Origin: Simmondsia chinensis
Taxonomy: Eukaryota; Streptophyta; Magnoliopsida; Caryophyllales; Simmondsiaceae
Assembly: GCA_018398585.1 (NCBI GenBank)
Contig: JAGTTD010000022.1
Span: 13,369,501 to 13,433,500 of the forward strand
DNA: 64,000 nucleotides
Reading direction: 5' to 3'
Below the pieces are notes generated by a model. It did not search any database. It was not told the DNA's origin and saw nothing but the letters and a program-made list of their open reading frames with translations. Shown piece by piece: positions 48,620 through 58,500 of the stretch (positions within the stretch are counted from its first letter, which is position 1; each line of letters opens with the position of its first letter). The position numbers and the translations under genes were made by a program.

Positions 48620-51600
48620 GTGCAAAAGAAGCGATGAATGATGGTGGAGATGGATTAAATTTGATGCTCATAAAATCATGTACTATTCTCTCAGGCTTCT
48701 ATTCAGGGTACCCCTGAAGGGGAAAAGTTGCGTACATTTACCCTCCAGATCCTGCTTTTGCGGGAGCCCTTGCAGGCATTGGGTTTGTTGTTGTTGTTGT
48801 TGCTGCTCATAAAATCATGTGAATATTGAAGAATCGTAATTTAAATGAATTTTCTTTCAATGTTTTCGACTTTATTTATCATTTATATTCTTATAAGTTT
48901 TTAAAAATATGTACAGTTGATAATGATTTTACCAATGCTAAACAAACATTTTTTTTTGTTCATCTATTTTCAACTAATAAATTTTCGGTTATTTGTTTCT
49001 GTAAGATATGTAACTATATTTGTAATTGACCATTTTACATAATAAATTATTTAATATACCTACGGAAAAAAAAAGAAAGAAGTGAACTATATGTAGCGGA
49101 CTGTGGTCATGGAATAGATCATGATAGTAGCAAGCTAATGCGAAAGGCCCTAGTAGTGGATGGCAGCCTGGTGGTGGTGGGTGACTATATATCCCATATG
49201 CTAGCTTTGAAAGGAGATTTCAAAGTGATCGATGGTGGTGGCAGGCCATAGCAGTGGAAGAAGTTGCTATTGTGTTGTGGGCATGGTGGAGGGATAGATC
49301 ATGATGGTGGCAAGACAGTGTAATGGCACATTCTGGTGGGTGGTAGCAAGCTCTAAGATGGGCGAGCAGTCTTGATGGACTATGGCGATGTAGTGGATCA
49401 TAATGGTAGCGAACCACATGGGAGCGACAGTCGTGACAGTGGCGGTGCTAGTGTGGGTGGGGTGGCAAGTCGTCGTGCTGGAAGGGATGACATGATGTGA
49501 TGGGCGCTGAGAGGGAAGTGATTGCAGTGGTGTTCGCGAGCTATGCTGGTGGCAGTTGGTGACAGTGGGAGTAAAACTAGACATTAGCCATGGTGACCAC
49601 GGGTGCAATAGTTATCTATGGTTGTGAGGCGGGGTTTTGGTGGTAGCGGCAAGCAGTTAAGGTGTTGGTGGAGTGGTTGTGATAGGAGAAAGCCGTGATG
49701 GTGATGGCCATAGTGGATGGTCGGTGGTGGGGTCTCGTGGTGGCAGTGATCCATAGTTAACGCTAATCTACTCTTTCATAATATGTATTTGAAAAAACTG
49801 CAAAGAGATTCAATTTTTGAGACGTCATGGAGTTTTGATTATAAAAGCTTTTAATTTTGACACTTGAAACAGAAATGAACTATCTTTTTGTTAATAAAAT
49901 ACATGCCCTACAAGTAACAAGAGATTTGTATGGCCATAATAGCTTCCAAAAGCTAAATCAAACAAGCTTGGGCAGGCGATAAACTTTTTGAATGTCATGA
50001 AGCCAAAGTTACAAATATTCCCATTGTAGGATATGCATCTATCAATTTGATAAATTTTCTAGAGAACGTTATACATAGGGTTACTTAAGTCAAAAGTTTC
50101 TATACTTTCTTCATTATATTAATTTAGTATATATGCTTTTACTTGTATCAACAACTTAAATCTCTAGATAAATTTGGATTGAGCTGTTGGATTATCGTAC
50201 CCCACCATTAAAAAATAAATTTAAATTATGTTAATTTAGTTCTAAAGTCGAGTTCTTGTCATAATTTGTATCTAACGGGAAAATATTGGGTGAAAATGAA
50301 GTATGTGATAGTAGCGCCATGGGCGGTGCACAGCATATACACGTACATAATGAAACCGGAAGAGAGAGACCTGACGTACCTAGCAGTGTTCCCATTTATG
50401 TTGTGGAGGATGTTTCACAACCAGCTCTGGATTAGCCTCTCTCGCTATCGCACTGCTCGAGGAGACAACCTCATCATCGATAAGAGCCTCGACTTCGAAC
50501 AGGTCGACCGCGAACGCAACTGGTATCTTTTTTCTACCATATATACACATTACTTTCTCAATATTTCTGCTACGACAATGATTTCTTAGTTGTATCTCGT
50601 AACGCAAATCATTACGATGTGGGTGAATGTAGGGATGACCAAATACTATTTAACGGGATATTGTTCTACATAGCATACTGGGGATTAGCGGCAGCAAAAT
50701 ATTTACCATTTTGGAGAGGAGATGGACTTGTAATGATGTTCTTGATACATGCGGGTCCAGTGGAGTTCCTATACTACTGGTTTCATAGAGCACTTCACCA
50801 TCACTTTCTCTATTCTCGCTACCACTCTCATCATCACTCCTCCGTCGTCACCGAGCCCATCACTTGTGAGTCTTTTATTTCTCTCCAATCAGGGCTCGGT
50901 TATTAACTCTAAACAACTCAAGCAACCGCATGAGGTGTCATAATTTTGTGTTTGTTCATTTAGAGTCACAATTGTTAGTGTTAAGAGAAAACCACTTCTG
51001 GATGGTTGGTCATTTGACATTAGAGATGGAAATGGGGTGGGTAAAATCCGTTACTCACGGGCATACATCCCGTTTGGAATGGGTATGGAGGCTAGTGAGA
51101 CGGGTAATGGGTATAGTAGGGTACAAATGCAATATCCGCCACGGGTATGGAGTACGTATGAGTATAATGTTGGTCTCGTCTCAGCCGATACCCACCTCAT
51201 ATCCACCCACATTATTTGCCTTAATTTATATTTAATTAGTTTAACATAAAATTAGGAATTTATACTCAATTTATCTTTTAATAATGTGGCAAGTATAATT
51301 AGATTGCATAAAAATCATTTTCAATAATTACACTTGTGGAAATTGAAACTATCGGATACTATCAAATTGGGGTGGGTAATGCATAGATGTCAGATACCCG
51401 CGGGTATAGGTATGCGTTTGTACCCACCAGGGCGGGTATGAGTAGCTGTGTCATACCCATAGCAGGTATTGAGGTGAGGATGAGTGTTGATTTGGTTGGC
51501 AGTTATGGGTATGGAGGTGGCATCCCTGTACCTGCTTCATTGCCATCCCTACTTGATATGATATCAGAGTCTTATTAACCAAGAGGTCACAAGTTTGAAT

Positions 51601-54600
51601 CTCAACAGACACCACTTTAAATATTAATACATTTCAAGTACAAGGTATGGAACGGCCTATGCATATCTCCGCCTTCAATCCTGTTCCTAATGAGCATTTG
51701 TGAGAAAGGCCAGGCATATAAGCGTGTAAAATTATTCCTGACCCTTCACCCATCAGCTTAAGCTTTTTGGATAGTTGGTTCCTTGACAGTTAAAATTAGT
51801 AAGTTGTATGATTAATGATTTTATAATTTGTTATATTAGTATTGTATTATTAAGAGAATTGTTTACATATATAAAAAGCCATATTTCTATGCTTAGAGCC
51901 CTACAATTCTCACGGTCGGCCCCGCTCTTTGCACAACAATTTGTTTATTTTTTGAGATGCTTTATGTAGACATTATACGTATCTAACTAAATATTTGTCA
52001 TGAAATGTGCAATTTCTTGGCGGTGGTGGTGGTGACAGCGGTGATTCATCCGTTTGGAGAGCACATAGTGTACTTTTTGCTATTTGCGATACCAATGTTG
52101 ACGACTGTTCTCACAAGAACAGGGTCGATAATGACGCTATTTATATATGTAACGTATATCGATCTTATGAACAACATGGGGCATTGCAACTTCGAGCTCA
52201 TCCCCAAGTTCTGGTTTTCCGTTTTCCCACCCCTCAAGTACCTCGTCTACACTCCGTCGTAAGTACATCCCCATTTTCTTACTATATCTTTAGTATTATT
52301 TTTTGTTCGCAGTTTTTAATTTTTTTTGGAAATTAAAAAGGTTGGGCTTTTAAGAATGGTTTTCTTAGTTTTATGTTTTGCATTTCTTAAAAATCAAATA
52401 TAACAAATGGAAAATAGACATTGTGTATTATTTAAGTTATTTTTGTCATAGTCTTTTTACTAGTATATGTGTCAATTTAGTCCATTTATATTAATTTACG
52501 TCAACTTAGCTGCAAATATAATTTAAATTCTGGCACTTTTTTCATAGGGAAAAGTTAACAAGTCGGAGATGAAATTTATTCATAAGTAGTACCTTATAGG
52601 TGTAAGGCTTCATACATTTCAACCTCTGCAGAAGCTGCCTCAGCGAGTGCCTTTCATGCACTGGATTTTTGTTATTGTTGATGGTGCTGGTGGTGATAGA
52701 AATTTCAAATAGAACACTTTATCAATATAGGAATATTGTACCAAAATACACTCAAAAAAGAAATCATTGTTCGAAAAATAAGGATTAGCTTGCTGCGACA
52801 AGAATAGACTGAAAGCACCAAGCCTAAACTAACACAATGACCATGCATAAAGATGTATGACACAAATGACCCAAAAATTCAGAAGCGTATTACTTCCAAT
52901 AAACTATTAAAAATGTATAAAAACTGATATATACATAAGACACAGATATATTCGTATGCATTTAGTTGGCCTCAAGCTTAGGTGAAAGCTTCTCAAGTCT
53001 GTAAATTCAAGCTTGAGTCCGGTTTTTCTTAACCTCAGGCTTGATTGAGCTTAAACCCAACTTGATGACTTTGTTCGATCTAGGCTCATATGGGCTTGTG
53101 CTAGACTCATTTAAGCTCATATTAATTAGGCCCGATTGAAATAGTTAACCTAATATTTTGAATTAAGATAGGCTCATACAATTACCCCTATAAGTTGTAG
53201 CTTCACTAGCCTATATAATCTTTACATATTTATTGTTTTCTGATTTTCACTTTTGTTTTCTGTATCTTTTGTGATGCATTTGTACTGGTCTTTTTTGCTG
53301 CACAATTTTCTGTGTGTATGTTCAAGCCTCGCTCTTGCGAGTACACCTATTTTGTATCGTGACTTTTGTCGCTAATGATCGAATAAATGGCAGGTATCAC
53401 TCGTTGCACCACACGCAGTTCAGGACAAACTATGCATTGTTCATGCCATTCTATGACTACATATATGGAACCATGGACAAGTCCTCTGATTCCTTGTACA
53501 AGTCCTCCTTACAAAGACGGGCTTCTCCACCCCACGTCGTTCACCTCACCCACTTCACCGCCCCCACCTCTCTATACCACTCTCGCCTCGGATTTGCGTC
53601 CATCGCCTCTCGCCCCTTCACCTCTGAATGGTACTGCTATAGACTTTAAAATTTTATCTTTTCGTATATTTATGGGAATTTGTCGCTTAAGTACCATCAT
53701 GTTTGAAAATTCTCTCAGTTTGATACCTAAGAATGGAATCAGGTGAGTTTATGTCACGGTGACGTAGAACATGTTTCTCATAGGTGTTGTCCTGTAGAAT
53801 TGGATGATTTATTGCCGGCAAATGCTAATAACATAGTATATGGTTCCGACAGTATGTGTGTACGTAGCTTGCACTGAATCTAGTGAATTTTGTCATGATT
53901 CGGTGAAATTGTGCAAAATTTTACCTCACAAATTTGTCGAACACCATTAAAAGTTCACTGAATCTTGGCATAGCGTATAATAAATATTTTAAACTCGAGG
54001 TACCTTATTGTATGTCTTAAACATTAGACTAAATTGACCAAATCAAACTAGCCATCAAGTGGGCTCGTTTGGCCAAACTATGAAACAAACTACATTTTAG
54101 AAACACTATTTGCATAAGCACTTTTATAAAATTTGCTATCAATAGGAGTATATTTTTGAAAAAAGTTTAATTTTTATTTCTACTTCTCACTTAAAGGAGA
54201 AGTACGATATTTTTGCTTTTACTTAAAAGCCAAAATCCCCATCTTTTACTATTTAAAAATACTTTTATTTCTAGGCCAATAACCCTAGAGTCTTAAAAGA
54301 AAATGTTCTATTTTTCCTGAAGAAAACATATTTTTTTATAAAAGAAACTGGGCCCTGTTTGGTTTGGCACATGAATTGAATTCCTGTGAAAAGTTGTATT
54401 TTCTAGGAATTCAATTCATGTGTCAATTTACCAGGAAGTAGGTACAAAAATTTTGAATTGTCAGGATGATCAATAAAACTTCCTTGTGGTGGCTTTTTAA
54501 CAACAAAGAAATAAGAACTTACCCAGGATGCTAGTTGAGTTATTACCTCCTACGTTTTGAAGAAATTGGAAACTGTTAAACAATTTCTACTTCTCGTATT

Positions 54601-55480
54601 CTATTAACTTCCTGCCGATCAAACAAGAGTCTAAATCCGTACTTTTCATGAATTTTTACTTCTCGCGTCTATTTTCTGCCAACTAAACAAGGCATTGGTC
54701 AAACATAAGTGACTTAAGAAAGTAATGGGGGAACAGGTACCTAGTAGCAATGTGGCCAGTGACGATGTGGTCGATGATGCTGACGTGGATTTATGGACGC
54801 ACCTTTGTTTTGGAGAGGAACTCCTTCAACAATCTCAAGTTGCAGTCTTGGGCTATCCCTCGCTTTAATCTTCATGTAAGTTAAGTTCGGTTCACTCCCA
54901 TAATTTTAGTTTTTAGTTTTATTTTTATAAGTTTGATATTAAAAAATAAATAAATAAATAAAGGGATATATTAATGAGATTTGTTTGGTTGATGTTTTAG
55001 ATAAGATTTAGAAGATTAAATTAGATAAAATTTAATTTGTTGATATTTTTGCTTGTTTTAAGTTTGAATTTAGGGGTCGGTTATTTTTTATAAAAATGGT
55101 TAGAAAGCTTGCTTAAAGTGAAGAGAGAGTTGGAGATTTAGGAGTTGAGTTTTATGTTTGATTAGAGATTTTAATTTCAAAATTTAAAGAGAAAGTACCT
55201 CCAGTGAGAGAGAGTTTCTATGTATAAATTTTATGTGTTATTTTGTCGATTTTGTTTGATTCTCGCTTCCACTTATGTTCGATTTGCGAATTTCTCCAAC
55301 AGTTCATAACTTCTATTATTTTGAATTTTTTGCTTGTCTTAAATGCAACAAAATATATATAGCAAATATATATCAATAAATTTGTGACGTGCTATCTTGT
55401 CGTGCCTTGCTGTGTTTGGGTTTTTGCTAAGTCTCCACGTCTAAGTAGAAAAAAATATACCACACCTATAAGTTGCTAGG

Positions 55481-55524
<44 letters not shown>

Positions 55525-58500
55525 GGCGGGGGGAGATCAACATATAAGACTAGTAAATTGCTCTATTTGATCCCAATTAGTTTTCAGATGGAACTCAACT
55601 TGAGTTTATATGTGAACATGTTAGAATATTAAACCATTCCTGAGTCTTCGCCTATCAGCTTAAACTTTTGGGGCAGATGGTTCCTTAACATGGTATTAGA
55701 GCCTTGATGACTAAAAGGTTATGAGTTCGAATCCTAACAGTCCCCACTTTCAATGTTAACATAATTTAAGTATGACATATGAAGTGGGCACGTGCAATAT
55801 CTATGCTTTGAACCTAATGAGCATTTGCATAAAAGGACATGTTAGAGTATAAAATCAATCCTAGACCTTCACCCATCAGTTTAGCTTTTAGGAAAGATGG
55901 TTCCCTTGACAGAGCCTTATATATGCCAACTTCATAGGACGGGGCTAAAGTCATGTGAAATTTAACATTTTTCTTAATAACTTTATGATGTGGTCATGTT
56001 CTAATATTAGACTTTTCTACTTAGTTGATTTTTCAGTTTTGACTTAGGGTTTAAACAGGTTGAATAGAACAAAGCATCCCTTATTCTAATTTGTGCTTTT
56101 CTATTCGAATTGGAGCTGATCTTTCAATATATTTCCATATGATTTAGGTCAATAGTATACATGTATGCTCAATTGTCAGCTAGTGAGCCTATTCAAGTGA
56201 AGTCAAGCTCGTTATCTGTAGTTGAGCTACTCGATCACACTATTAAAGCTAGGATCTTGTATCGATTGAATGTAATTTAACCCATTAAACGACTAAAGAG
56301 CTATTATTGAGCTAGTCTCGAGCAATAACAAGTTAGCCATTAATTAGCACAGAATGAATTACTCACACACTTTGATAAGCAGATCGAGCACCTGTTCTTT
56401 TGAACTCAGTACATTAAGCTTATTGCTAGTGGTAGTATTGAAAATGTAATGCATTTGGTTTGCATATAATTTTGTGTAGTATTCACTACAATGGCAAAGA
56501 GAGGCAATCAACAACTTGATTGAAGAAGCCATACTTGAATCAGACGATAAAGGTGTCAAAGTACTAAGCCTTGGTCTTTTAAATCAGGTATTTTTCCTTT
56601 TCTTCAGGGCAGCACCCTGTACAGGTAAGGCCACATATATTTCACCCCTCCAAACCTCGACTTGCTAGGAGCCTTTTAGGAACTGGTGTTATTGTTGTTT
56701 CATTTTATTCAACTTTAAGAAGGTTGTAATATGTTAGAGGAAATATATTAAGAGGAAATAAGGATGGCAACGAGATGGATAAAATGCATTACTCAAGTAA
56801 GTACGAGTAGGATACATGTGAAAATATCCGCCATGGAACTGCTGCTCGGTCGTCCTTCTCCATACCGACCATACCTGCCTCATATCCAACTGTGCTACTC
56901 GTCCAATTTTCATTTAATTAATCTAAAACAGAAAAAAGGTGTATATACTCAACTTGTCTCAAACAGTATGGAAGAATACAATCGGAGTACAAAATTTTAA
57001 TTTTAACTAATACACATGAACGGATATAAATAACCGTCGAGTACATAAATTCGGGTGGGTATAGGTGAATACAGGGTGAGTAATGCAAACTCATTAGTTC
57101 CGTCTGGGTAGTATTACTGTGGATATCTGGATGACAAGTATGGGCGGAGACAAACTATATCCACAAATTTCTAATGCCATCTCTATGGGGAAACTGTTTC
57201 ATTTAAGTTTTATTAGCTTAATGTATGAGGGGCGCATGTTACTTATCTGCTTCGCATCCTAAAAATCTCAGGAACGACCTTGATGTTACCAAAAGAAACT
57301 CAAATGCAACACGATACGATTGGATTTTGACTCAAATCCAACACAATTCACCATATTGTGACTAAACTGAACCAGTCAAGATGATGGACTTGATTTTGTT
57401 TTCTATTTTTGGTTTATCCCAGGGGGAGAAGTTCAATAAAAATGGAGAGATTTACATGGAAAAACACCCAAAGCTGAAAGTGAAGTTAGTTGATGGGAGC
57501 GGCCTAGCCGCGGCAGTGGTCATAAATAGCATTCCGGAGGGAACCACCCAAGTTGCATTTAGGGGACGACTCACCAAGGTTGCTTATTCCATTGTCTCTT
57601 CACTTTGCCGAAAAGGCATCCAGGTACACCCTCCATCCTTCTCGTTAAATTTCGCCAAGCCTTTCTTTATGCCCAACCCACAGAGTTGAAATATACGAGA
57701 TCCACATATAAGCCTAAGTGGGGTTGTTCCATACTAAAACCAATTGGCGTTAAGTAGAGTAACCACTAGTCTTACAACTCTTGTATTTGACTTACATTTA
57801 GAGTTCTTAACACTTCTTTACACCATCCCTTTTCATTGGACATTCAACCGGGATTAGTCCAGACTCTGAGCAGTTCAAGCAACAATTAAGTCCTTAATTG
57901 AGAAGTTTCATCGGGTTCGAACTTAGATCGCAAAGTTAGCGTGTAAGGGCCATATATAAGATCGGTTCTTGTCTAAAACTAATTGGTATTAAATGGAATA
58001 ACTCACACGGTTGATTCATTGATGTCTTACTCCTCACAATATGTGGGATCTTTTATTAGACTCAAATGTAGACTATTTACACTCCTTTACATTCATAAGT
58101 CTTTTCCAAGCACTTACTTCGCCTTCTCCAGTTCAATTGGGAATTTTAATCAACCATATTTAGATTCCTCATTCATTGGAGAGGCCCTTGGTATATCCAA
58201 CTCAAAAGCGACCTTCTCCTGGAGTAAGACTTTTTTCTGATGCTTCAATGCATCTAACAAGGGCCCAAGATCACTAAACCACATGAACTTTCATCGAGCC
58301 TGTACTTGACCCACATAATTAATTATGTGTGATGTCCACATATAAAAGCACAAATAGAGTTTTATTCTAAAACTAATCAGCATTAGATAGAGTAGCTCAC
58401 TAAGTATATATGCGATCGTTTACTTCTCACAACTTTAACGTGAGATTATACCTTTTTACAGGTAGCTGCAGTAAGAAAGGCTGAGTTTGAGAATCTCAAA

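Noticed and set aside
49220..49608. Histidine/serine/threonine-rich open frames on the - strand
   Set aside because: Translation of a degenerate GGTGG repeat block; no conserved motif.
50266..53746. Separate short genes for each CER1 open frame
   Set aside because: They join in phase through GT-AG introns to one CER1-like protein.
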